49,291 nt of DNA, taken from the IMG/VR virus record IMGVR_UViG_3300016457_000036, positions 71,253 through 120,543 of that record; one strand, written 5' to 3'. A program made the position numbers and the translations under genes. The notes below the pieces were generated by a model. The model was not told where the DNA came from. It saw only the letters and a list, made by a program, of their open reading frames with translations, and searched no databases. Position 1 is the stretch's first letter; each line of letters opens with the position of its first letter. The stretch comes from a virus. This document shows, in pieces, positions 37,524 to 45,933 of the stretch.

Positions 37524-38542
37524 TATGCTGTCCTTTCAGGTAGTAGTTGTGTCGAGAGTGGTACTCCGTTGCCGTCTACTAATGTATATCCTAATCCGTC
37601 CTGAAGTGGCTGTGTTAGCGTTCTTTGAAGATAATCATATGAGTTTTGTACTTGTACTGCTGTCAGTAAAATTGTATGTATTTTAAAGTATCCGTAATAA
37701 GTATCTACTGCATCAAGATGCCCTATAAGTGAAGTAGAATCTAAAATAGCTTCAACTCCTAATGGAACAACACTTGGATAACTTTGTAGCACACCGTTAA
37801 CATAGTATTCTTCTGTACTTCCAATATCTACTACTAGTACTCTATGCTCAGCTCTTTCTGTAAATGTGCCAAGGCCTACTCCGAGTGCGTCAAGATCTTC
37901 AAAAGCTCCTTCAATAACACATTCTAGTGTGTATGCATAGTCAGGAAATTCCCAATCAGTATTCAGACTTGCTCCATTTTTAACATAGAGTTGACCGGAA
38001 ACTAGAGGACCTACAAAACTAGAAATCACTCCATCGTGTAAAGGGGAAACTTTAGCGACATTATTTTTTATAATATCACCTGGCAATACTTCTCTGAAGT
38101 CATAGCGAATTAGGTTTCTAGGGGCTGCTGTAAGTTCTAAACAAAATGTAGCGGCTAAAGAAGCGGCTAATGCAATATCATTAAAGATGTAGCATAATGC
38201 TGTACTATTCCATACAGCTGAGTATTTAACATCATCTATTGTAAGAATATAATTATTTACAGCTACTCCACTTCTGTTAGTTAGTTGTAAATCTCCTGTA
38301 GCACCAAAGCCTATTTCAAAATTGCCTGTAGGTTTTTCCCATACAAATTTGTATATAAATATACCCTGCTCAGTAGTATCCGGATCTAGTGTACCAAATG
38401 TACCAGGTTGTGTTCCTGTTCCATCATTTTGATACCCTTCCCATGCTCCGATGCCTTCGCCCACAGCAGTCACACAGAACTTACCTAAATACCCGGCATC
38501 TTTTCCACCTTGTAATAAGCCAAAATTAAATCCAAATCGCAT
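37523..38542 (-). CDS. Tail-fibre-associated or receptor-binding protein, lectin-like, 339 aa
   Basis: The protein is beta-rich with no signal peptide. It starts [20 protein letters not shown]. The first half has a sandwich-like pattern ([20 protein letters not shown]). The second contains [20 protein letters not shown] and a terminal helix [16 protein letters not shown], an arrangement typical of concanavalin-like/LamG-like adhesion domains. It lies between the PLA2-like gene and the giant fibre gene, so it is probably a fibre tip or adaptor. The family assignment is tentative. Confidence 0.72.
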   Translation of the reverse strand: MRFGFNFGLLQGGKDAGYLGKFCVTAVGEGIGAWEGYQNDGTGTQPGTFGTLDPDTTEQGIFIYKFVWEKPTGNFEIGFGATGDLQLTNRSGVAVNNYILTIDDVKYSAVWNSTALCYIFNDIALAASLAATFCLELTAAPRNLIRYDFREVLPGDIIKNNVAKVSPLHDGVISSFVGPLVSGQLYVKNGASLNTDWEFPDYAYTLECVIEGAFEDLDALGVGLGTFTERAEHRVLVVDIGSTEEYYVNGVLQSYPSVVPLGVEAILDSTSLIGHLDAVDTYYGYFKIHTILLTAVQVQNSYDYLQRTLTQPLQDGLGYTLVDGNGVPLSTQLLPERTA

Positions 38543-38569
38543 CGCATTACCCTCTTATTAATTCTGTTA

Positions 38570-38578
38570 AGTATACCA
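38570..38578 (-). promoter_or_regulatory. Possible extended -10 (TGGTATACT) upstream of the 339-aa gene
   Basis: In the 39-base gap after the PLA2-like gene, TGGTATACT matches an extended -10 (TG, one base, then five of six to TATAAT). No -35 is evident at 16-18 bases. It would start transcripts about 22 bases before the ATG at 38542. Weak call. Confidence 0.3.
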
Positions 38579-38581
38579 CAT

Positions 38582-38959
38582 CTAAGCTATTAAATCAGCT
38601 TCAGTACGTTGCTCTTTAGCGTAGTAAAAAGCTTTAGCGCCTCCGAGTCTTACTGCTTCGTAATATGTTTTAGCCCATGTTTTATACCACATACGCTTAA
38701 CAAACCAATAGTTACGAGATGCTATATCGATCTTCATCATGTCATAAAACTCTTTATCAGCTTTTTCTCTATACTTTTCAGTAGCTCCTCGCCAATAGTA
38801 AAAATCATGCTGATTGCAAGAAGCTTTAAAGAGAAAATTAGGCACTTTTATCCAAGAGCCTTTAGCTCCGCATCCGTTTGTGATCTCTTGTTTTTGAGTA
38901 GGAGTTAGCTCAGAATAGTGTAACATACTAAGGAAGTACTTGCCATAAATCAAGAGCAT
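38582..38959 (-). CDS. Phospholipase A2-like protein, 125 aa (or 114 aa from the second ATG)
   Basis: The sequence has the PLA2 signature: a glycine/cysteine loop N28-G-C30-G, then C48-N-Q-H51-D52-F-Y-Y55, which fits CxxHDxxY with the catalytic His-Asp pair, followed by a helix KADKEFYDMM. PLA2 releases a fatty acid from the sn-2 position of phospholipids. Such domains occur in some phage and parvovirus virions, where they help breach membranes. There is no signal peptide; the N-terminus is slightly hydrophobic. The ATG at 38959 overlaps the upstream gene by 32 bases; an in-frame ATG at 38926, one base after that stop codon, is an equally good start. Neither has a strong ribosome site. Placed among fibre genes, it may act in adsorption, ejection or lysis. 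Confidence 0.8.
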   Translation of the reverse strand: MLLIYGKYFLSMLHYSELTPTQKQEITNGCGAKGSWIKVPNFLFKASCNQHDFYYWRGATEKYREKADKEFYDMMKIDIASRNYWFVKRMWYKTWAKTYYEAVRLGGAKAFYYAKEQRTEADLIA

Positions 38960-40292
38960 TTACATTAATAGTAGTACCTGTAGAGTACCCTCCACTATAG
39001 AGTTTGACATACAAGTAGCCGTTTATAATTTCTGCTTGGTATATTTCCATTTCTGCTGCTCCACTTCTTACTCCTAATGGAGTAGTAGTCCCTTTTCCAC
39101 TATGAAATTCAAAGACACCTTGAACTGCTACTGTATTAACAGTATCAAAAGCTTCTACATAGTATTTTCCTGTGGGAGCCGACTGTAAGTTTACAGCAGT
39201 ACCGCTATAAAGGCCGTACTCTACCCATCCATAAGCCTGAGAAGGATGCGTGACTTCCACCCATGCTCTATCTTTACGTACATATATTTTCCCGTCTAAA
39301 TCAGTGTCTAAGACTACGGGTTCATCTCCCATAGGATATGCCTTGTCCCATGCAATAATATCACCTGCTAGTGTTCCGTTAAACATGAAAGGCATAGGAG
39401 TAATACTACCTCCCACTCCTAAGAAAGTCGTAGAGTCATAGTGGAAACCGCTACCTGGATAATTTAAACCATCTACAAGAACAATGTCTGTAACTGCTTC
39501 TAAGTGGGCAGGATATAAATACACTTGAGACTTACTTATAATATTTACCATAGTATCAAAACCATTTATATTTAAAGTGCCCATCATTTTTTCAGTATCT
39601 AGTACTGACTCGTAACTTGAATTGTGCAACTCAAACATTATTTTTGTTGTAGGAGTAGTCCCCGCATTTATCCATATATAATCTTGACTACCGCCTGATA
39701 AAATTTTACAGTTATCGTTTGCTTCAACAATAGTGTCTGCTCCTGATGTAACATCAAAGCCTTTGCCATCAAGAAATAAAACACAAGAGTTATACATCTC
39801 TATGGTTTTATTTACTGTAATACTTCTGTCCACATGCCAAAATGAATTTCTATACATTCTCATTCTGCCTGTAGTAGCTATGATAAATTCTACTGAAGTC
39901 TGCAGGTAGACATTAAGCATATCAAAACCGGTAGTTAAAGTCACTGTAGTAGCAGGATCTACATACTCTATTAAAATTGTTTTGTTACGTATCCAATAAG
40001 AGTCAAAAAAACCGCTTTCAGTTTCACCGCTCAGTATGTGATCTCCCGCATGCAATAAAATATAGAAAGAAGTTGCGCCACTATTCATAATATCTGTCAT
40101 AGCTAAGCCAAGATTATCCCACTCAGTTGTGCCATTCATATCTACTTCATACATCACAGAAGATGCAAAATTATCCACATACCCTTTAGAAGCAATATCA
40201 AGAGGAACTACAGGAATATACCCGTTTTCTAATTGTGTATTGTCCTTCGTGAGGACTCTATCTAATGTTGTCGTGATACTTTTGTTACTCAT
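38928..40292 (-). CDS. Tail fibre/appendage protein with beta-helix-like body, 454 aa
   Basis: An N-terminal VP(L)DIASKGYVDN segment, typical of phage fibre attachment regions, is followed by a body with repeated short strands (MYNSCVLFLDGKG, IVEANDNCKILSGG, MFELHNSSYES) that looks like a right-handed parallel beta-helix. DGKIYVRKDRAWVEVTH near residue 330 matches a linker motif also present in the neighbouring 1847-aa fibre protein (YARKDGAWSVV). A beta-rich C-terminal domain follows. It is probably a trimeric fibre or tailspike; no catalytic residues of a glycosidase can be named. Confidence 0.78.
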   Translation of the reverse strand: MSNKSITTTLDRVLTKDNTQLENGYIPVVPLDIASKGYVDNFASSVMYEVDMNGTTEWDNLGLAMTDIMNSGATSFYILLHAGDHILSGETESGFFDSYWIRNKTILIEYVDPATTVTLTTGFDMLNVYLQTSVEFIIATTGRMRMYRNSFWHVDRSITVNKTIEMYNSCVLFLDGKGFDVTSGADTIVEANDNCKILSGGSQDYIWINAGTTPTTKIMFELHNSSYESVLDTEKMMGTLNINGFDTMVNIISKSQVYLYPAHLEAVTDIVLVDGLNYPGSGFHYDSTTFLGVGGSITPMPFMFNGTLAGDIIAWDKAYPMGDEPVVLDTDLDGKIYVRKDRAWVEVTHPSQAYGWVEYGLYSGTAVNLQSAPTGKYYVEAFDTVNTVAVQGVFEFHSGKGTTTPLGVRSGAAEMEIYQAEIINGYLYVKLYSGGYSTGTTINVNALDLWQVLP

Positions 40293-40302
40293 AACTTATC
40301 TC

Positions 40303-43300
40303 CTATGAAATTGAATATTGGTGTACTACATTATCTACACCGGTAATAATGTAAAATTCGTGACCTTGATTAGCAAAGTTTAAACTCTCAATAGCCGATG
40401 CTGCTGCTTGAAATTGGAACGTATCTTTCAATGTAAGTGTGTCTACTTTATAAGGAGTACCAAATTCGTACTCATATACAAGATTAGTATTACCGTTAGC
40501 CATCATCATACGTTTGCCATCTTCTGTAATGTATACGTCACGAGTACTTCCTACCATCAGGAATGATCTACCTGTATAAGTACTTGTAGAAATATCTCCC
40601 GAAGTAGTCATCTCATACTCAAATAACTCTCCTGAGTTACTGTAATCAGGTAAGTACATCTTAGAGCCATCAAGACTTACTGTCATACCTTGTGCACCTA
40701 TTGTAAGTTCTGAGTCATACGCCATAGATCTACCTGTATAAGCAAGAGTAGAAATATCATATGGAATAGTAAGGATGTACTCAAATACACTCTTAACTGT
40801 GTACCCTGCTACCAACATACCTAGACCGTCGTTTGTCCATGCTATAGCGTTCATACTTGTTGCTTCTGCCATTGTCTTAGTGATACCTGTGAAAGTGGCT
40901 GTAGACACTAAGTACGGTGTACTGAGTGAATACTCTGCAAGACGATCTTGATTACCGTCAATAGTAATCATTTTAGTTCCATCAGGAGTAAGTAATGCAT
41001 CAAACGGAGCCGGACCTTGAGGACTTAAATCATATGAAACAAGAGGATCAGTAGCATTTGCTAATGTGTACCCTGCAAGAGCTTCTACGAAGTCTGCTAC
41101 AAATTCAAGTACCGTACTCTTATCGCTTACACATGTATACTTAAACACATTATAAGCATTGAACTCGTCATTAAGCTCAGGCTGATTACCTGCCGGTGGA
41201 ATGAATGTACCTTCAAACAGCATTGTATTACCTACAGAAGCCTGTTTTACAACAATCGTACCTGTGCGTCCTTTATTACTATTAAGTGTGTCTATGGTGC
41301 TGTTAGCGTTAAGTGTAATTTCAAAATAGTTGCCTGTAGATAAATCAACTGTATACGCAGTTTTACCTGAGTCTTCAATAACATCAGGAAGAGTTTCCTC
41401 GGTAGGATCATATGAAACTATCCATGTACCATCTATACGTGAATATTGTTTATGGTCTTCAGGAGCCTCTTCTACAAATGGTTTTCCTATTTGACGATTA
41501 TCTACATAGAGACTTCCTTTTGATGATACTTTATTGAATACAGTTTCTTCTGTCTCTTCGACTGTAATAGGAATTGTTACAGTATCAAAATCAATTTCAT
41601 CTCCATTGTACGTCGTAGTTCCATTGAGTAGAACAATACCATAGTTACAATATCCTATGACTAAATTACGAACAATTAGGTCTACGTACTCTAAAAGGAT
41701 AGCAGGCACATCATCATCAAACCATGTAAGATTACCTCCTATTCTAACGTCCGACAATACTAGTGTTCCTAGTCCCATTTCTATAGATGTGTTATAAAGA
41801 TCAGCTGCCATAATATTTAAGTTAGAGCCATACATTGCTTCTATTGCACAGTCAGGCTCACCTGTTATAAGTAAGTCATTAGGAAGAACATCTGTACCTA
41901 TTAAATAAACATCTGTACCAAATCCAAATCCGAGAGCTACATTTTTAAGTGTGCCTGTAATCTGTATAAAGCCTAGCATAAATTGAATTGGCACTATCAG
42001 CTGAGAAGTAATATTTATACCTATATTCTCTAGTGAAAAATCACCATAAAAACGAACAGTCTCGCCTCTACCTGAAAATTTTTCCGGCACTACGAAATCA
42101 ATAAAACAATCGCCTGCGCCGCTGTGATAAAAGTAATAATCATTTTGATACATAGTCGTATGATCTGTTACTGTATGTGTGTGAGTAATAGCTGCTAAAA
42201 ATGTTACTTTAAATGCAGCTCCTACAAATCCTTGAGAGTATGTCATGAATTCATCGAATGTCATCTCTCCAGGCTCAGTACCTATAGTAACATTCGTAAC
42301 ATTTTGCTTAGCATCTACATACTCTTTAGTAACAAGTGCTCGTGCTGCTAAAATTTCTTCCTTAACAGCTGATGGCGCAAGTATCTGTCCATTCTCTTTA
42401 ATAGCAAATGCATTACTACGTAAAAGATTTGTACCATTTCCGGCTTCAAATAGTGAATCTGTTTCACCTAAGTTAAACTCACCAATAGCACCTGAATGAG
42501 GTCTTGTTGTCTTTACACTATATCCGACTAGAAGGGAATATTCAGCTGCTATCTCAGATGTCTCAGCAACAATTAATGCGCCTTCTTCAGCAGTATTACT
42601 TGCTGTATGATTATCATTCTGTGCTGCAATTACAGAGTATTTACTAAACTGAGGAATTAGATCGTACTCAACGTATTCCGGATCATTCCAATTACTCTGA
42701 AATACTACGTTATCTGCTACGATAATAGCTGAGCGACTATCCACATTTTTGGCATCGACTACATACTCATCACCAACAGCAATAAGTTCTGTTTCATCGG
42801 CAGGATTCTGTACTACTTCAATAACACGATCAGCTGTATACATAAACATTTTAGAGTTTGCATAATCACCTTGCCATTTAAGACCACCAAAACCGATAAG
42901 CTTAGGATCTGCGCCTTTAGCTACTGTGTATGTAGTACCGTCTGTTCTATACACTTTTCCTGAATACTTAGAACGCATGCCTTTACCATCAGGCATTTCA
43001 ACAAACATAGATGTCTGTGAGTGTTCTCCGGTTACTGTATGAGTACGTTTTAGAGTGAGTGAGTCCCAATCATATATACGTAATTCAGTACTTGTTTGCA
43101 TGTAGTAGAACTCTTTATTTAGCCCATCTACACCACAACCTGCCTGACTTTTACGTCCTGTAAAATCACGCGCTTGATCAAGAACTGCATCGTATAGCTG
43201 ACATGAAATACCTTGTCCATAAGAACTGTTTACTGTAGTAGCCCAATATCTACCATCAGCAGAGACTACAGCTTGATTAGCTGAGCGATTATATCCATCA

Positions 43301-45846
43301 ACATCATGGAAAACATGAACTGTAGTTGTAGTACGGTTAGGATTAAGACGAATAATCTCTGTATGCGGTGTTCCTTGTGCTTGACGTGTCCAATATTTAA
43401 CAAAGTATTTTCCATCAGCAAGTCGTGCACAGTGTTCCATACCACCTACATAGATATTACCTGTAACAACAAAACGCAAGTCAGAAGTGTAGTACTGTGC
43501 AGAGTCAAGAGCTTTACCTCTTTTAACAAATGTACCCGCTATTCCGCCGGTGATCACCATACCATCATCAAAATGTTTTTTAGTAATGATTGCTTGATCG
43601 CCCGCTGCTTCGATAGCTGCGCTGTCCCATGTAGAATCCATAAGTACTGAACCGTCTGACTCAAGATTACCTGTACCACCTGATACTGTAGTAACTACTG
43701 ACCATGCACCATCTTTACGTGCATACTGATTACCGTTAACAGGAGCTTCCGGAAAAGGTTCTTTAGGTTCATAACTTGCTACTAGGTCCCAATCAGGAGA
43801 TACAGTAGCTTCTTGTAACGTCAAGTCAGCACCATAAGCATTTGTAATTAAACCTGGTGTACCTGTTCCTGACGCAAAGTAGAGGATAGCTTCTACTGTA
43901 GCAAAAGAACATGGATTAGTTGTCCAATAATTATCTGCTTCATCGTACTCAACTGCAACAAGATCAAATACCTTAGCATCCATTGTAGTCATAGAATAGT
44001 CAATAGGGTGATGAGCAATACCATGAGCGACATGAAGCACATCAATATCAATGTAATCTCCACCATCAGTAGGTGCTCCAAGAACAGTAAATTCTACGTT
44101 TTTATCGGACTCTGTGTTCTGTGTAAATTTTATAGATGAGCCAACTTTAAGTGTAAGCAAATCTGCTGTTCTATCTACGTGTGCATCATCAAACTTATTA
44201 ATACGAAGTCGTGTATCGTGTAGGTTAGCTACTACTTGACCGATAACAGGTTCTGTTGTATTGCTGTCAGGAAGCATTGTCCATTCACCGGTTACATCTG
44301 TATGAGTATTATATGCCTGTGCTTCAATATAGACTTCAAAAATAGTACCTACGCGAGCTACTTTTTCTCCAAGTTGTACAATAGTAAACTCACCCGGAAC
44401 TAAGTTAGGATTAGTAACTACTTTAATAATAGGATTGAGAGGATCTGTATGATCCACAGTAATAATGCGATAATGTGTTTCAGCGTCTACTTGAGGAACA
44501 CGAATACGTACACTTGTCAGCCATCCGTTTTTAGTCATTGTAAATTTAGTACCTGAATAGACAACAGCAGTAGCGCTCTGAGTTATAAACGCAGGTGTTG
44601 CCATACCATCTACAGGGTTTCCTACTAAGATAGGTGCAGCACGTTCTGAGGTCTGTTTATTAGCGATTGCTAAGTATCCCTCGTCTAGGACTTGATCATT
44701 TTGATCGTAGGTTCCTATCGCCCACTCACCTTTCCACTCTACTTTAGTGGCTAAATCAATAACCGCTACATCACTAATAGGCTTATCAGCATCTGAAGTA
44801 TTATCTACTACACTTAATCCTACTTGAGCCTTAGAGACAGCGTGAGGGTTATTAAAGTCCCCAATGTGAGTAGTAACATCCCCACCAATATCTTTTACTG
44901 CGAACTTATAATGTAGTGCTGAGTATGTACCGAGTTCATTATAACTAAACGTGCCATCGCCATTTGAGTAGTAATCACGTACAAATTCTTCGTATGGCTG
45001 ACTTGCTTGACTTTCTGCTGTAAGTGCTTCGGCTTGTGCCGCCCACATATTAAGTTCAGAGGTATCCGCAAAACCTTCGCTTACTAATGCTCTTTCAGCA
45101 CTTGCTTCAGCTTTTATAGCATGATGTTTAGATGAGTATTTACCTGGCTCAATTTCCATATCTTCTTGATACTCTGCCCATTGTTGTGCCGAGTCTCTAT
45201 ATGTCTTAGCTTCACCGGCTTTAGCAAATGCTAAGTCGGCATTATTCTTAGCGTTGAGAATATGACTATAAGTGGCTGTCATGTCATCATAGATAGTATC
45301 AAGAATAGCATTTTCTGCCATTCCATTTTTGATAGTGTTAAGAGTTCCTGTAGGATCTCTAAGTTCATTACTAATCTCGATGATTGTACTGTTAGGATCA
45401 AGAAGATCATTACCAACTTCTTCAATAATAGGCATAGAAGCAATTACCATTTCAAGAGCAGTCCAATCGATCTGATTAAACATAGCTGCAAATTCAGTAT
45501 AGTCAGCTTGAAAGGTAGCGTATTTTGTAAGGAAGTCATTGTACTTAATGAGAAAGTCACCATACACACCGGGATTACCGTTATGATCGTCTACTGTAAG
45601 ATCTTCATAAATTGCAATGAGTTCGTCATATAGACCTGTTGAATTAGTATCAGCAGGTTCCCCAAACAACTCTGTATACATGCTTAATACAGCACCATAC
45701 ATGCCACTTTGTCCTGTAGGAATAAGATGTTCTATGTATGTAGGATTAAGGGCTATTTGGTAATAGTACCCTTCTGACGGGAGTTGTCCGGGAACACCCC
45801 GACCTCTTACTTCTTGTAGTATGTTTAATAAGTCGCTAGATGCCAT
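40303..45846 (-). CDS. Giant modular tail fibre protein with coiled-coil, fibre repeat and beta-propeller-like C-terminus, 1847 aa
   Basis: Residues 1-320 begin with an attachment-like segment and continue with an Ala-rich coiled coil (ADLAFAKAGEAKTYRDSAQQ) typical of phage fibre necks. At 322-370 there is one [20 protein letters not shown] repeat. A module to about residue 720 is paralogous to the 2278-aa fibre (VEWKGEW, then TNAYGADLTLQEA..S.DWDLVA). Next come a mixed beta region, a beta-helix-like stretch (about 1200-1420), and a C-terminal region (about 1595-1847) with four repeats of the type LTPDGTKM...Y.LSTPYLVSTA, which resemble beta-propeller blades. It would be a long appendage with an adhesive tip. 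The 87-base gap upstream contains TATAAT (45904-45909) without a good -35. Confidence 0.85.
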   Translation of the reverse strand: MASSDLLNILQEVRGRGVPGQLPSEGYYYQIALNPTYIEHLIPTGQSGMYGAVLSMYTELFGEPADTNSTGLYDELIAIYEDLTVDDHNGNPGVYGDFLIKYNDFLTKYATFQADYTEFAAMFNQIDWTALEMVIASMPIIEEVGNDLLDPNSTIIEISNELRDPTGTLNTIKNGMAENAILDTIYDDMTATYSHILNAKNNADLAFAKAGEAKTYRDSAQQWAEYQEDMEIEPGKYSSKHHAIKAEASAERALVSEGFADTSELNMWAAQAEALTAESQASQPYEEFVRDYYSNGDGTFSYNELGTYSALHYKFAVKDIGGDVTTHIGDFNNPHAVSKAQVGLSVVDNTSDADKPISDVAVIDLATKVEWKGEWAIGTYDQNDQVLDEGYLAIANKQTSERAAPILVGNPVDGMATPAFITQSATAVVYSGTKFTMTKNGWLTSVRIRVPQVDAETHYRIITVDHTDPLNPIIKVVTNPNLVPGEFTIVQLGEKVARVGTIFEVYIEAQAYNTHTDVTGEWTMLPDSNTTEPVIGQVVANLHDTRLRINKFDDAHVDRTADLLTLKVGSSIKFTQNTESDKNVEFTVLGAPTDGGDYIDIDVLHVAHGIAHHPIDYSMTTMDAKVFDLVAVEYDEADNYWTTNPCSFATVEAILYFASGTGTPGLITNAYGADLTLQEATVSPDWDLVASYEPKEPFPEAPVNGNQYARKDGAWSVVTTVSGGTGNLESDGSVLMDSTWDSAAIEAAGDQAIITKKHFDDGMVITGGIAGTFVKRGKALDSAQYYTSDLRFVVTGNIYVGGMEHCARLADGKYFVKYWTRQAQGTPHTEIIRLNPNRTTTTVHVFHDVDGYNRSANQAVVSADGRYWATTVNSSYGQGISCQLYDAVLDQARDFTGRKSQAGCGVDGLNKEFYYMQTSTELRIYDWDSLTLKRTHTVTGEHSQTSMFVEMPDGKGMRSKYSGKVYRTDGTTYTVAKGADPKLIGFGGLKWQGDYANSKMFMYTADRVIEVVQNPADETELIAVGDEYVVDAKNVDSRSAIIVADNVVFQSNWNDPEYVEYDLIPQFSKYSVIAAQNDNHTASNTAEEGALIVAETSEIAAEYSLLVGYSVKTTRPHSGAIGEFNLGETDSLFEAGNGTNLLRSNAFAIKENGQILAPSAVKEEILAARALVTKEYVDAKQNVTNVTIGTEPGEMTFDEFMTYSQGFVGAAFKVTFLAAITHTHTVTDHTTMYQNDYYFYHSGAGDCFIDFVVPEKFSGRGETVRFYGDFSLENIGINITSQLIVPIQFMLGFIQITGTLKNVALGFGFGTDVYLIGTDVLPNDLLITGEPDCAIEAMYGSNLNIMAADLYNTSIEMGLGTLVLSDVRIGGNLTWFDDDVPAILLEYVDLIVRNLVIGYCNYGIVLLNGTTTYNGDEIDFDTVTIPITVEETEETVFNKVSSKGSLYVDNRQIGKPFVEEAPEDHKQYSRIDGTWIVSYDPTEETLPDVIEDSGKTAYTVDLSTGNYFEITLNANSTIDTLNSNKGRTGTIVVKQASVGNTMLFEGTFIPPAGNQPELNDEFNAYNVFKYTCVSDKSTVLEFVADFVEALAGYTLANATDPLVSYDLSPQGPAPFDALLTPDGTKMITIDGNQDRLAEYSLSTPYLVSTATFTGITKTMAEATSMNAIAWTNDGLGMLVAGYTVKSVFEYILTIPYDISTLAYTGRSMAYDSELTIGAQGMTVSLDGSKMYLPDYSNSGELFEYEMTTSGDISTSTYTGRSFLMVGSTRDVYITEDGKRMMMANGNTNLVYEYEFGTPYKVDTLTLKDTFQFQAAASAIESLNFANQGHEFYIITGVDNVVHQYSIS

Positions 45847-45933
45847 CTCAACCCCTTCCTTTTATATCTCTCTTGATTTTACCATATATTTTTATATAGT
45901 AGTATTATATCTTAGTAAAGCTGTGGTAGCTAA

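Noticed and set aside
45904-45909. TATAAT in the 87-base gap before the 1847-aa fibre gene
   Set aside because: No acceptable -35 was found, and a second TGGTAAAAT nearby also lacks one. A promoter is possible but not supported.
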